A DNA stretch of 64,000 bases, from contig CAKOXT010000002.1 of the NCBI GenBank assembly GCA_934130285.1, positions 248,001 through 312,000 of the forward strand, in the 5' to 3' direction. The stretch comes from an uncultured Clostridia bacterium. GTDB lineage: Bacteria > Bacillota > Clostridia > TANB77 > CAG-508. Below, one piece after another: positions 23,918-32,540 of the stretch (the first letter of the stretch is position 1; each line of letters opens with the position of its first letter). Position numbers and translations under genes: made by a program. The notes beneath the pieces are model-generated. The model was given only the letters and a program-made list of their open reading frames with translations. It ran no database searches and had not been told where the DNA came from.

Positions 23918-25870
23918 ATGGCTGATTATAAATATTTAGAAATGTTGAGCAAAAAATATAGAAATATTGAAGAGGTAAGTCAAGAAATTATTAACCTTCA
24001 AGCTATATTAAATTTACCAAAGGGAACTGAATTGTTTTTGAGTGATATTCATGGAGAATATGGTTCTTTTTCACATATTATAAAAAATGGTTCAGGAATT
24101 ATAAAGGATAAAATAGATAAGATTTATGCTAATTCTTTGCCTGAAAAAGAGAGAAAGACTTTAGCAACTTTGATTTATTATCCAGAGGAAAAGCTTGCAT
24201 ACATAAAAAAAGAAGTGGATAATTTAGAAGAATGGTACAATATTATTTTATATAGACTAATAAATGTTGCACGTGAAGTTAGTTCTAAATATACACGTTC
24301 TAAGGTTAGAAAGGCTATGCCAAAAGGGTTTGATTATATTATTGATGAACTATTGCATTCAGGTGGAGATAGTGAAGATAAGGAAAGATATTACAGACAA
24401 ATAATAAAATCTATTATTGATTTAGATAGAGCTGATGAATTTATTGTTGTAATATCTGCTTTGATCAAAAGAATGGCTATTGATCATCTTCATATAATTG
24501 GAGATATTTTTGATAGAGGTGCATATGCTAAAGAGGTTATGGACGAACTTATGAATTTTCACAGTTTGGATATTCAATGGGGAAATCATGATATCTTATG
24601 GATGGGAGCTGCTTGCGGAAATTATGCATGTATTGCAAATGTCATACGTATTTGTGCAAGATATGATAATTTAAATACATTAGAAAATGGTTATGGAATT
24701 AATATTAGGCCACTTTCAATGTTTGCTATGGAAAAATACAATAATGATGATTGTGAAAGATTCTTGCCAAAGGTATATGACTATAACAAATATATTGATA
24801 CAGATAAAAAAATAATTTCTAAGATTCAAAAGGCAATGGCTGTAATTCAATTTAAAGTTGAGGGGCAGATTATAAAGAGACACCCAGAATATGAAATGGA
24901 TGATAGATTGTTTTTGGATAAAATTGATTATGAAAATGGAAAAGTTAGAATTGGGACTTCTGTATATGATATGAATGATAAGAATTTTCCAACGATTAAT
25001 AGAGATAATCCATATGAACTTACTGATGAAGAACGTGAATTGATGGAAAGATTGAGAGAATCTTTTTTGAACAGTGAGACTTTGAAAAAGCATATTACAT
25101 TTTTGTATTCAAAGGGTTCAATGTATAAGGTGTTTAACTCTAATTTATTGTTCCATGGATGTGTTCCAATGAATGAAGATGGTAGCTTTTTAGCTGTTAA
25201 TATCATGGGAAAAACTCTTGCTGGAAAAGAGTATTTTGATTTCTTAGATAAAACAGCAAGAAAAGCTTTTACAGAACGAGAAGAAAATTTGAAAAATGAT
25301 TTTAGTGATATTATGTGGTTTTTATGGTGTTCTTATCAGTCTCCTTTGTTTGGAAAAGATAAAGCTGCAACGTTTGAGCGTTATTTTATAGATGATAAAA
25401 GTACTCACAAGGAAAATAAAAATCCTTATTATTATTTAGCTGAGAATAGTGAAATTTGTGATAAAATTTTGAAAAAATTTGGAATAGGTGATGAGGATTC
25501 TCATATAATAAATGGGCATGTTCCTGTAAAAGAAACTAAGGGAGAAAGTCCTATAAGAGCTGATGGAAAGCTATTGGTTATTGATGGAGGATTTGCAAAG
25601 AGTTATAGAGCTCAAACAGGTAGAGCTGGTTATGCGTTAAGTTATAATTCTCATGGATTGTTATTATCTGCGAATGAACCATTTGATTCTAAGGATGAGG
25701 CAATTAAAGATGAAATTGATATTAAATATGACATAATGGTTAATGAGAAAAAAACTAAGAGAAAACTTGTTGCAGATACTGATATTGGAAGAAAATTGAA
25801 TGAGGAAATTAGAGATTTAAAAGAGTTAATTATAGCATATAAAGATGGAATTATTTCTGAGAATAATTAA
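23918..25870 (+). CDS. fbp: Fructose-1,6-bisphosphatase, class III
   Basis: This cytosolic enzyme dephosphorylates fructose 1,6-bisphosphate in gluconeogenesis. Class III enzymes are a Firmicutes type with a calcineurin-like metallophosphatase core. Visible metal-site motifs are LFLSDIHGEYGSF (about residues 37-49), IIGDIFDRG, WGNHDILWMGA and INGHVPVKETKGESP. About 651 residues compares with about 670 in Bacillus. Of the adjacent ATGs at 23915 and 23918, the second has the better spacing to GCGAGG; an in-frame TTG at 23888 has no good site. A hairpin with a short T run follows. Confidence 0.95.
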   Translation: MADYKYLEMLSKKYRNIEEVSQEIINLQAILNLPKGTELFLSDIHGEYGSFSHIIKNGSGIIKDKIDKIYANSLPEKERKTLATLIYYPEEKLAYIKKEVDNLEEWYNIILYRLINVAREVSSKYTRSKVRKAMPKGFDYIIDELLHSGGDSEDKERYYRQIIKSIIDLDRADEFIVVISALIKRMAIDHLHIIGDIFDRGAYAKEVMDELMNFHSLDIQWGNHDILWMGAACGNYACIANVIRICARYDNLNTLENGYGINIRPLSMFAMEKYNNDDCERFLPKVYDYNKYIDTDKKIISKIQKAMAVIQFKVEGQIIKRHPEYEMDDRLFLDKIDYENGKVRIGTSVYDMNDKNFPTINRDNPYELTDEERELMERLRESFLNSETLKKHITFLYSKGSMYKVFNSNLLFHGCVPMNEDGSFLAVNIMGKTLAGKEYFDFLDKTARKAFTEREENLKNDFSDIMWFLWCSYQSPLFGKDKAATFERYFIDDKSTHKENKNPYYYLAENSEICDKILKKFGIGDEDSHIINGHVPVKETKGESPIRADGKLLVIDGGFAKSYRAQTGRAGYALSYNSHGLLLSANEPFDSKDEAIKDEIDIKYDIMVNEKKTKRKLVADTDIGRKLNEEIRDLKELIIAYKDGIISENN

Positions 25871-25888
25871 TTATTATGTGTAAAAAAT

Positions 25889-25922
25889 AAAAGCAGAGAT
25901 TTGAATAATCTCTGCTTTTGCT
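25889..25922 (+). terminator. Terminator after fbp
   Basis: AAAAGCAGAGATT (25889-25901) pairs perfectly with AATCTCTGCTTTT (25907-25919). The T run is short (TTTT then GCTT). Confidence 0.75.
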
Positions 25923-26327
25923 TAGTAGTAGAAGCATAATTCGGTATTTATATATTACTTTTTATCTAATACTATCTGTTATTTTATGTATAATTGCATG
26001 AGACTAATTGGGGGCTATACCTTTTAATCGAATACAATATAATCTTGGTATGATTTAGGGCATAAAATAAATTTTCTCCTTTCTTTATAGATTGTTAATA
26101 TTTATATTAACGTACGAAAACTTTTTATTAATATAAATACCTAATTATATATAGAACTTTTTGGGGGAAGAATTGTACATAGAAATTTGTACAATTAGAA
26201 ATAAATACGTTAAAAATATTAACTGGTTAGAATTATACTATCAAAGTATTGTTTTTGCAACTAAAACTCATCGACAAAATAGGAAAAAAAAATCAAATCT
26301 AGGTTTGAAATTTATTGGTATTTTGTA
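25923..26327. other. Gene-free AT-rich stretch with two palindromes
   Basis: No coding frame with a ribosome binding site was found on either strand. Two inverted repeats are visible: GTTAATAT-TTAT-ATATTAAC type at 26094-26111, and ATTGTACA (26172-26179) with TGTACAAT (26188-26195). The latter follows GGGGGAAG and might be an RNA hairpin or a protein-binding site. The GGGGGC tract near 26010 stands out against the AT-rich background. No known riboswitch or stable RNA could be recognised. Confidence 0.4.
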
Positions 26328-26356
26328 TTGAAAAAAGTGTTGTTTTGATATATACT
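26328..26356 (+). promoter_or_regulatory. Promoter of the operon starting at 26411
   Basis: TTGAAA (26328-26333), 17 bases, TATACT (26351-26356). Confidence 0.65.
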
Positions 26357-26410
26357 GTGCTTGAAAAAGAAGAATTTTTGAATTTTACATAAGAAAGGAA
26401 TAAGAGGAAT

Positions 26411-27079
26411 ATGAATGAAAAGAAAACGTTTATTTTAGCTGTACCAACAGTTATTATAATTATAATAGCGATTGTAGGAATTTCTCTTATTTTCTATAAT
26501 AGAAATTTTAAGAAAATGAATAGAGATGATGTTAAAACATTAGCTCAAAAAGTTGCTACTATTGATAATATTTCTTGTGAGATTGCAATTGAAAGTAGTG
26601 AAGAAAATGTCGAAAGTTCAATTTCAGATTATAAATTGAAAGATGGTAAATTAATTGGTAAAATTGATACTTTTGAAATTTATGATAATAAGGATGAACA
26701 ATCTTTAATACAAATAGACAGGGATTCTAAAGAAGCATATGTATATAGTGAATATGATAGTCAAATTGATGATTTTGAAGCAATGTTATGTACTGCTGAA
26801 AAGCTATTAGAGAGTAATGACTATGAATATATTTTTAAAGATTATGAAACTGTAAATGGAGTAAAATGTGTAGCTTTTTCATTATCAAATACAAATACAA
26901 CATTTGATATTTGGTTAGATAAGAGCAATGGAATGATTGTAAAAATGGTATGTAATTATTCTGTTGAAGGTGAAAAAACAATTAGTACGACTATGCTTTA
27001 TAGATATAAAATAGGCAGTGTAACAGATGAAGAAGTGCAAAAGCCTAATTTAGAAGGATATACAATTATAGATTTATAA
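26411..27079 (+). CDS. Membrane-anchored extracytoplasmic protein of unknown function
   Basis: The 222-residue protein has one N-terminal membrane segment (about 7-29) and no lipobox, so it is probably anchored with the rest outside. The exterior part alternates short strands (SCEIAIESSEENVESSIS, AYVYSEYDS, CVAFSLSNTNTTFDIWLDKSNG), a pattern like the LolA/outer-membrane-lipoprotein carrier fold found in some Gram-positive surface proteins. This is a fold guess only. Two cysteines in the exterior part (CTAEKL, VKCVAF) could form a disulfide. An AGAGGA site precedes the ATG. It is about 100 bases from the next gene and may head the rsmE operon. Confidence 0.6.
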   Translation: MNEKKTFILAVPTVIIIIIAIVGISLIFYNRNFKKMNRDDVKTLAQKVATIDNISCEIAIESSEENVESSISDYKLKDGKLIGKIDTFEIYDNKDEQSLIQIDRDSKEAYVYSEYDSQIDDFEAMLCTAEKLLESNDYEYIFKDYETVNGVKCVAFSLSNTNTTFDIWLDKSNGMIVKMVCNYSVEGEKTISTTMLYRYKIGSVTDEEVQKPNLEGYTIIDL

Positions 27080-27181
27080 AAAATAAATACTAAAGATAAA
27101 ACAGACAATTGATTTTACTTTTGAACTTAGAGATGTCAGGAGCTAGAATTATTGTACTTGTGAAAGGAGATGAAATTTAAT

Positions 27182-28051
27182 ATGACAAGTTCAAATTATT
27201 TAGTTGAATTCTTATATGGTGTTGATGTTTTACTATCTGAAATAAATAAATTGGATAGTAAAATTCGTATGTACAAAAGAAATTCAGAAATGTTTGGAAT
27301 TGAGTATGAGGTTAAATTTTCTGTTTCTCCAGATAATTTTGTGAAGTTGCGTGATTTTTTACAAAAGAGAATTGATGAAGGGGCACGTTATGATAGAAAT
27401 ATTATCAATTTAAAGAGAGAATTTTTTAGAGAGTTACCTTATATAGTTACAAAAATACAGAAAGAAATTCTTAGAATAAATTATGTTCAAGAAGTGAAAA
27501 TGAATAAAGTTGTTAATGAAGCTATTTTAAATGCTAAGATCGAAAATGAAGAAAAGATTATGAGAAGTTATGATATTGTAGAAGGCTTTTTAGACAAGAT
27601 TCTTGGAAGAGCTAAATTTAATAAACTTATGATAGAAAATCATGGATTGAAAAAGCAAATTATTGAAAAACAGTATAAAAGCCAAAGAGTTGAAAGAAAA
27701 ACTATATTTGAATTAGTTAATATGCTTGAAAATGCAGAAGTTAAAAACGGAAATTTATTATGCCTTGAAGATGATATTATAACAGTGTTTATGGTAGATA
27801 GAAATGTAATTAAAAGAAATGCAGAGAATTCATGGAAGATGGTTTCACTAGAGCCAAAAGGATTTTTTGCACAAAAGGCTTATTATAAAACTTTAAATAA
27901 AAGTATAGCTAATGATAATGAAAATCTAAAAAAACAATTAAGAGATTCAGTAGAATTGAATTGGAAAGAAGAAAGCTTTTCAAAAGAGAAACTATTAAAA
28001 TTAAATTCAAAATTAGCAAAAATTTTAAAAGAAAAAGTTGTGTTTGAATAA
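27182..28051 (+). CDS. Hypothetical helical cytoplasmic protein
   Basis: The roughly 289-residue protein is not recognised. It has no membrane segment or signal peptide, is rich in Lys, Glu and Asn, and is predicted largely helical with possible coiled coil around residues 100-200 (KMNKVVNEAILNAKIENEEK). An ATG at 27170 nearly touches the AAAGGAG site; the ATG at 27182 is at a long 13-base spacing but is more plausible. The stop lies 16 bases before the GtrA gene, so it belongs to the same run as gtrA and rsmE. Base composition is native. Confidence 0.6.
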   Translation: MTSSNYLVEFLYGVDVLLSEINKLDSKIRMYKRNSEMFGIEYEVKFSVSPDNFVKLRDFLQKRIDEGARYDRNIINLKREFFRELPYIVTKIQKEILRINYVQEVKMNKVVNEAILNAKIENEEKIMRSYDIVEGFLDKILGRAKFNKLMIENHGLKKQIIEKQYKSQRVERKTIFELVNMLENAEVKNGNLLCLEDDIITVFMVDRNVIKRNAENSWKMVSLEPKGFFAQKAYYKTLNKSIANDNENLKKQLRDSVELNWKEESFSKEKLLKLNSKLAKILKEKVVFE

Positions 28052-28067
28052 AATAAGAGGAAGACAA

Positions 28068-28577
28068 ATGGAATTTATTAAGAAATATTATACAAAGTAT
28101 GAAGAAATTATAAAATATTTATTTTGGGGAGTAATGACAACTGTAGTTAATTTTGCAACATTTTATTTATTGATTATGTGTTTTGGAAGTGTTGATGGTT
28201 CATGGAATGCATTATTTAATGATTTTGGAAAATTAGGAGATATTATTGCAAAGATTGAAAAGTCTTTTGTGGGAAATGTCTGCAATATTACTGCTGTAAT
28301 TGTTTCTATTTTATTTGCGTATGTAACTAATAGACATTTTGTTTTTAAAGATAAAGCACATGGTAGAAAAGCAGTAATTAAGGAAATGTCATCTTTTTTT
28401 GCATGTAGAGTTTTTACAATGGTTGTAGATTCTTTAATATATTGGTGTGGATGTACTGTACTAAAAGTAATGGCTTTTGCTGTTAAAATGTTTAGTCAGG
28501 TTGTTATTACTATTTTGAATTATGTATTTAGTAAATTAATTGTTTTTAAAAAGAATAAAGAAGAAAAGAGAGATTAA
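28068..28577 (+). CDS. GtrA family membrane protein
   Basis: Members of the GtrA family are small four-helix proteins implicated in moving polyprenyl-linked sugars across the membrane or in surface-polysaccharide modification. This 169-residue protein shows the typical start (IIKYLFWGVMTTVVNFATFYLL), a middle helix with the YVTNRHFVFKDK signature, and two C-terminal helices ending NYVFSKLIVFKK. The ATG at 28068 follows GAGGAAG; an earlier in-frame ATG at 28038 lies inside the previous gene and is less likely. The stop codon overlaps the ATG of rsmE, indicating coupling. Confidence 0.87.
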   Translation: MEFIKKYYTKYEEIIKYLFWGVMTTVVNFATFYLLIMCFGSVDGSWNALFNDFGKLGDIIAKIEKSFVGNVCNITAVIVSILFAYVTNRHFVFKDKAHGRKAVIKEMSSFFACRVFTMVVDSLIYWCGCTVLKVMAFAVKMFSQVVITILNYVFSKLIVFKKNKEEKRD

Positions 28578-29305
28578 TGAATTTTTTTGTAACTAGTGAC
28601 CAGATTGAGAATAATAAAATTTATATAAAAGGTTCTGATGTTAATCATATAAAAAATGTTTTGAGACATACAAAAGGTGATGTTTTGAGTGTTGTTTCAG
28701 ATCAAATAAAATATGAAGTTCAAATTGATGAAATAAATTCAGAATGTGTTGTGTGTGATATTTTGAATAAGAATTTTGAAGAAGATAATAAAATAGATTT
28801 GACTATTTATCAAGGATTGGCAAAAGCTGATAAATTTGAATATATAATTCAAAAATGTACAGAAATAGGTGTACATAGAATTGTTCCAACAGAGATGAAA
28901 AGATGTGTTGTGAAATTAGATAATAAGGACAAAGTAAAAAAGATAGATAGATGGAGAAAGATTGCAGAGGTAGCTTCTAAACAGTCTTTGAGAAATGATA
29001 TTTTGGAGGTAGCACAGGTTGCAACTTTTATGGATCTTATTAATTCGTTAAAAGATTTTGATTATGTTATTATGGCATATGAAAAAGAAAAAGATGTATT
29101 GTTAAAGGATGTTTTGAAAAATATAAATGCTGATACATGCAAAATAGCTGTTATTATTGGGCCAGAAGGCGGAATTGATGATAGTGAAGCTGAAAAACTG
29201 ATTGAAAATGGTGCGCGTTCAGTTTCTTTAGGAAAAAGAATATTGAGGACAGAAACTGCTCCAATTGTTGTAGCTGCAAATATCATGTATGAATTAGAAT
29301 CATAA
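28577..29305 (+). CDS. rsmE: 16S rRNA m3U1498 methyltransferase
   Basis: RsmE methylates U1498 of 16S rRNA using S-adenosylmethionine and has the SPOUT fold with a C-terminal knot. An N-terminal PUA-like region (HIKNVLRHTKGDVLSV) is followed by the knot signature VIIGPEGGI (about residues 193-201) and LGKRILRTETAP (about 216-227). The 242-residue length is standard. The start overlaps the stop of the GtrA gene. The frequent neighbours dnaJ and prmA are absent here; instead rsmE is followed by a membrane protein and yicC. Confidence 0.94.
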   Translation: MNFFVTSDQIENNKIYIKGSDVNHIKNVLRHTKGDVLSVVSDQIKYEVQIDEINSECVVCDILNKNFEEDNKIDLTIYQGLAKADKFEYIIQKCTEIGVHRIVPTEMKRCVVKLDNKDKVKKIDRWRKIAEVASKQSLRNDILEVAQVATFMDLINSLKDFDYVIMAYEKEKDVLLKDVLKNINADTCKIAVIIGPEGGIDDSEAEKLIENGARSVSLGKRILRTETAPIVVAANIMYELES

Positions 29306-29325
29306 GGAAGGAATAATATTAAACT

Positions 29326-30339
29326 ATGGAAGTTAATGATAAAGTAGAAGAATTAGGAAAAGAACTGGCTACTAAAATACAAATTCCTAAAGATGTGAAA
29401 GAAAAAATATATGCTAAAATATTTAAAGAAATAGGGATGGCAATATTAATTTTCTTATATTTTCTATTATTGAATTTAGGGTATGTTAAACTTGAAAAAG
29501 AAGTTTTTAACGAAGATTTACATAACTTTGCTGGAATCTTAATTATATCAACAGTTATAGTTTTTGAAATTGCATACAAAAAGGATAATGGAGAAATAGC
29601 TTTACATGGTGTTGAATTGTTGGTTCTTAGTATAATTACTTTGTTTATGCCATATATTTATTTTTACAGAGGAATAACTTTGAAATTTTTATATTCTTTT
29701 TCTTCTATGTATATTGCTATTTATTATGCAATAAAATCATTAGTGGTTTATGAAAGAGAAATAAAAAAATATAAAGATAGCCTTAGTGATGTAAAAGAAA
29801 TTGTAGAAAAAAGTGAGAAATCATATTTGGATGAAAAGAATGAAAGAAAATTCAAAGATGATGGAATAGATGATCTTGTAGAGAAGAATAAAAATTTAAG
29901 ATCAAGAGTTGAAAGAGTAATTAGACAAAATAGAAAAAAATCTTCAAAAAATTATGAGGAAAAGTTGACGAAAGATAATAATTCAGAAAAATCAAATGAA
30001 GAAGAAAAGATAGTTAAGAATGAAATAGCTGAAAAGCCTAAAAAGACTAGAACACGCAAAAAGAGCGACGAATCAAAAGAGAAAGATACAACTCAAAATG
30101 AAGTAAAAACTCAAGAGACATCTAAAAAGAAAACAACAAGAAAAACGAAATCTACTAAGGATAAAATAAAAGAAGATATAAAAGAACCAAAGGAAAAATC
30201 TACAAAGAAAACGGAAGAAAAGACAGATGAAAAGAATGAAAAACAACCTGTTCGTAGAAAAAGAGGTAGACCAAGAAAAAATGAAGTAAAATCTATGGCT
30301 ACAAGTAGAAAAAATAATGATGTAAATGGAGAAAAGTAG
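29326..30339 (+). CDS. Membrane protein with long basic tail ending in an AT-hook motif
   Basis: Residues 1 to about 150 contain four membrane segments (about 37-53, 66-84, 95-112 and 118-140). A coiled, charged region follows (150-210), then a Lys/Glu/Thr-rich tail of about 130 residues. Residues 310-318 read RKRGRPRKN, matching the AT-hook core GRP flanked by basic residues, which binds the minor groove of AT-rich DNA. The predicted layout puts the tail in the cytoplasm, so the protein could tether DNA or RNA to the membrane; this is inference. It lies between rsmE and yicC with short gaps on both sides. Low-complexity tails can mimic such motifs. Confidence 0.72.
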   Translation: MEVNDKVEELGKELATKIQIPKDVKEKIYAKIFKEIGMAILIFLYFLLLNLGYVKLEKEVFNEDLHNFAGILIISTVIVFEIAYKKDNGEIALHGVELLVLSIITLFMPYIYFYRGITLKFLYSFSSMYIAIYYAIKSLVVYEREIKKYKDSLSDVKEIVEKSEKSYLDEKNERKFKDDGIDDLVEKNKNLRSRVERVIRQNRKKSSKNYEEKLTKDNNSEKSNEEEKIVKNEIAEKPKKTRTRKKSDESKEKDTTQNEVKTQETSKKKTTRKTKSTKDKIKEDIKEPKEKSTKKTEEKTDEKNEKQPVRRKRGRPRKNEVKSMATSRKNNDVNGEK

Positions 30340-30341
30340 AA

Positions 30342-31220
30342 ATGATTAAAAGTATGACAGGCTTTGGCAGAGCTAAGTGCGAGTACGAAGGAAGAGAATA
30401 TAATGTAGAAATAAAATCTGTAAACCATAAATATAGTGATGTTTCAATAAAAATCCCTAGACAAATTTCTTATTTAGAAGAAAAAGTTAGAAAAGAAATA
30501 TTGACAAAAGTTTCTAGAGGAAAAATTGATGTTTTCATTACTTTACAAGATTATAGTGAAAAAGGTAAGAATATAAAAATTAATAAAGAATTAGCTAAAG
30601 TTTATATTTCTCAATTAAGAGAATTAGCTGAAGAAACAGGCATTACAGCTGATATTGATGTTATAGATATTTCTAAATTTCCAGAAGTTTTAAATATTTC
30701 AAATGAAGATAATGAAGAGATATATTGGGATGAATTAAGAGGGGTTTTAGATACTGCTTTAGATAATTTTGTTGCTATGAGAGAGACTGAAGGAAATAAG
30801 ATTTGTGATGATTTAAAAGTTAGGATGGAACGTATAAAGGAAAAAGTTTCAAAAATTTCTTCTTATTCTGCTGGACTTGTTGAAGAATATATAGTAAAAT
30901 TAAATGCAAGGGTAAAAGAATTAATGAGTACAGATGTTATAGATGAAAATAGATTAGCACAAGAAATTGTAATCTTTTCTGATAAATCATCTATACAAGA
31001 AGAGCTAACAAGGCTGGATAGCCATATATCTCAATTTTTGGATTTACTTTCTAATGGTAATTCACCAGTTGGAAAGAAACTTGATTTCATAATTCAGGAA
31101 ATGAACAGGGAAGTTAATACAATTGGTTCTAAGGCTAATAGTACAAAGATTTCTGAAGGTGTCATTGAATTGAAAACTGAAATTGAAGATGTAAGAGAGC
31201 AAATTCAAAATATTGAATAG
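30342..31220 (+). CDS. yicC: YicC/YloC family endoribonuclease
   Basis: YicC-family proteins are endoribonucleases reported to act on small RNAs. The start MIKSMTGFGRA and IKSVNHKYSDVSIKIPR are the family hallmarks, and the C-terminus holds SKANSTKISEGVIELKTEIEDV-type residues followed by REQIQNIE. The 292-residue length fits. The ATG is two bases after the stop of the AT-hook protein gene. The order yicC-remA-rpoZ-gmk is widespread in Firmicutes, and it holds here except that a terminator separates gmk. Confidence 0.94.
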   Translation: MIKSMTGFGRAKCEYEGREYNVEIKSVNHKYSDVSIKIPRQISYLEEKVRKEILTKVSRGKIDVFITLQDYSEKGKNIKINKELAKVYISQLRELAEETGITADIDVIDISKFPEVLNISNEDNEEIYWDELRGVLDTALDNFVAMRETEGNKICDDLKVRMERIKEKVSKISSYSAGLVEEYIVKLNARVKELMSTDVIDENRLAQEIVIFSDKSSIQEELTRLDSHISQFLDLLSNGNSPVGKKLDFIIQEMNREVNTIGSKANSTKISEGVIELKTEIEDVREQIQNIE

Positions 31221-31234
31221 AAAGGATGATGTTT

Positions 31235-31483
31235 ATGCAATTAATTAACATCGGTTTTGGAAATATAGTATCTGCAAATAGAATAATCTCTATAGTGAGC
31301 CCTGAATCTGCACCAATAAAACGTTTGGTGCAAGAAGCAAAAGATTCAAAGATGGCTATAGATGCCACATACGGAAGAAGAACTAGAGCTGTTATTATTA
31401 TGGATTCTGGACATGTTATATTATCAGCAGTTCAACCAGAAACAGTAGCAGGTAGATTAGATAAAGATGATGAAGAAGAGTAA
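31235..31483 (+). CDS. remA: Extracellular matrix regulator RemA (DUF370)
   Basis: RemA is a small DNA-binding protein; in Bacillus it activates biofilm matrix operons and osmoprotection genes. The sequence LINIGFGNIVSANRIISIVSPESAPIKR and TYGRRTRAVIIMDSGHVILSAV is diagnostic. Of three nearby ATGs (31226, 31229, 31235), the third has the best spacing (nine bases) to AAAGG and gives an 82-residue protein of usual length; the first two sit on the ribosome binding site. It lies between yicC and rpoZ. It could regulate surface genes such as the polysaccharide locus, which is inference. Confidence 0.92.
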   Translation: MQLINIGFGNIVSANRIISIVSPESAPIKRLVQEAKDSKMAIDATYGRRTRAVIIMDSGHVILSAVQPETVAGRLDKDDEEE

Positions 31484-31504
31484 ATTGTAAGGAGGCGGAT
31501 TATT

Positions 31505-31717
31505 ATGATGGTAAAACCTACAGTAAACGAGTTATTAGAAAAAGTTGATGATAGATATCGTTTAGTAGTTGTAACATCAAAGAGAGCAAGACAACTTGCT
31601 GAAGGTGCAGAACCTTTAACTGATAAAAAAGAAGAAAGTTTTGTTACACTTGCAGCACAAGAAATAGCTGAAGGTAAAGTTAATGTTGCCGAAGAAGATG
31701 ATTCTAAAGAAGAATAA
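31505..31717 (+). CDS. rpoZ: RNA polymerase omega subunit
   Basis: Omega helps fold and assemble the beta-prime subunit. The 70-residue protein carries the family core VDDRYRLVVVTSKRARQLAEGA (with the usual K-RARQL segment) and FVTLAAQEIAEGKV, followed by a short acidic tail. AAGGAGG stands nine bases before the first of two adjacent ATGs. It closes the yicC-remA-rpoZ run; a strong hairpin follows the stop. Confidence 0.92.
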   Translation: MMVKPTVNELLEKVDDRYRLVVVTSKRARQLAEGAEPLTDKKEESFVTLAAQEIAEGKVNVAEEDDSKEE

Positions 31718-31724
31718 TAATAGA

Positions 31725-31760
31725 AAAAGTAGCGTATTTGCGTAAATACGCTACTTTTGT
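31725..31760 (+). terminator. Terminator between rpoZ and gmk
   Basis: A perfect 15-bp stem (31725-31739 with 31744-31758) with a GCGT loop. The T residues form the end of the stem. It separates rpoZ from gmk, which in many relatives share one transcript. Confidence 0.82.
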
Positions 31761-31838
31761 ATAATATTGAGGTAGACTTGTATTATAATTTGGGATAAAA
31801 AGTAGAACTAAAAAGCGAAAATTAGGAGGAATATTTTT

Positions 31839-32414
31839 ATGTTATTAATTTTATCAGGAGTTGCTGGATCTGGAAAAGATACAATAAAAAAAGAATTAAT
31901 AAAAAGAATGGAAAATGTTGAGTCTTTACCTTCTTTTACATCTAGACCTATGAGAAATGGGGATGTAGAAGGTGGAACATATTGTTTTGTTACTAAAGAA
32001 GAGTTTGAAAGAATGCTTAATGATGGCGAACTTTATGAATATGATGTTCATCACAATAATTATTATGGTACTTCTAAGAAATTTTTAAATGAAAAATTAG
32101 CTAGTGGTAAAATAATAGTTAAAGATATCGATGTTAATGGTACAGAACATTTAAAAGAAATCTTAAAAGATGATACAAAAGTTGTTACAGTATTTTTAAA
32201 AGTTCCTAAAGAGGAATTAAGAAGAAGACTTGAATCAAGAATTGATAATCCAGGACCTGATGAAATAAAGTTAAGACTTAACAGATTTGATTATGAAGAA
32301 TCAAAAATTGGTTTATATGATTATGTTTTAAAAAACAATGATTTAGAAAAAACAGTTCAAATAATTATGACAATTATTGAAAATGAGCTACGTTTAGAAA
32401 AAGAAGATAAGTAA
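31839..32414 (+). CDS. gmk: Guanylate kinase (diverged P-loop)
   Basis: Gmk converts GMP to GDP. The 191-residue length and the sequence of motifs are those of the family: P-loop near residue 5-16, the GMP-site block LPSFTSRPMRNGDVEGGTY, FERMLNDGELYEY, NNYYGTS and VKDIDVNGTEHLK. The P-loop reads SGVAGSGKDT where most guanylate kinases have GPSGxGK(S/G)T, and TSRPMR replaces TTRxPR. The gene context (after yicC-remA-rpoZ) still favours gmk over another nucleotide kinase. AGGAGG precedes the ATG. A TATAAT at 31784-31789 could provide a separate promoter. Confidence 0.85.
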   Translation: MLLILSGVAGSGKDTIKKELIKRMENVESLPSFTSRPMRNGDVEGGTYCFVTKEEFERMLNDGELYEYDVHHNNYYGTSKKFLNEKLASGKIIVKDIDVNGTEHLKEILKDDTKVVTVFLKVPKEELRRRLESRIDNPGPDEIKLRLNRFDYEESKIGLYDYVLKNNDLEKTVQIIMTIIENELRLEKEDK

Positions 32415-32452
32415 TTGATTGATGTGTAAATTATAAATTGGGGGCGTATAAA

Positions 32453-32527
32453 ATGACAAAGAGAGTTGTTTTATATGTCCCTATTAATATTTTATTTAAT
32501 GGTAAAGTGGTTCACATTTCCTATTAA
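32453..32527 (+). other. Possible 24-residue small ORF
   Basis: A GGGGGCG sequence eight bases upstream leads to ATG at 32453. The frame begins MTKRVVLYVPIN and ends VHISY before a TAA. It may be a gene remnant or a fortuitous frame in the 234-base gap between gmk and priA. Confidence 0.25.
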
Positions 32528-32540
32528 GTAAGGGCTTACG

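Noticed and set aside
25923..26327. Possible riboswitch or 6S-like RNA
   Set aside because: Only simple palindromes are visible; no conserved core of a known riboswitch class or the bulged helix of 6S RNA could be recognised by eye.
30111..30428. Phe/Ser-rich minus-strand frame
   Set aside because: Antisense of the Lys/Glu-rich tail of the AT-hook membrane protein; no ribosome binding site.
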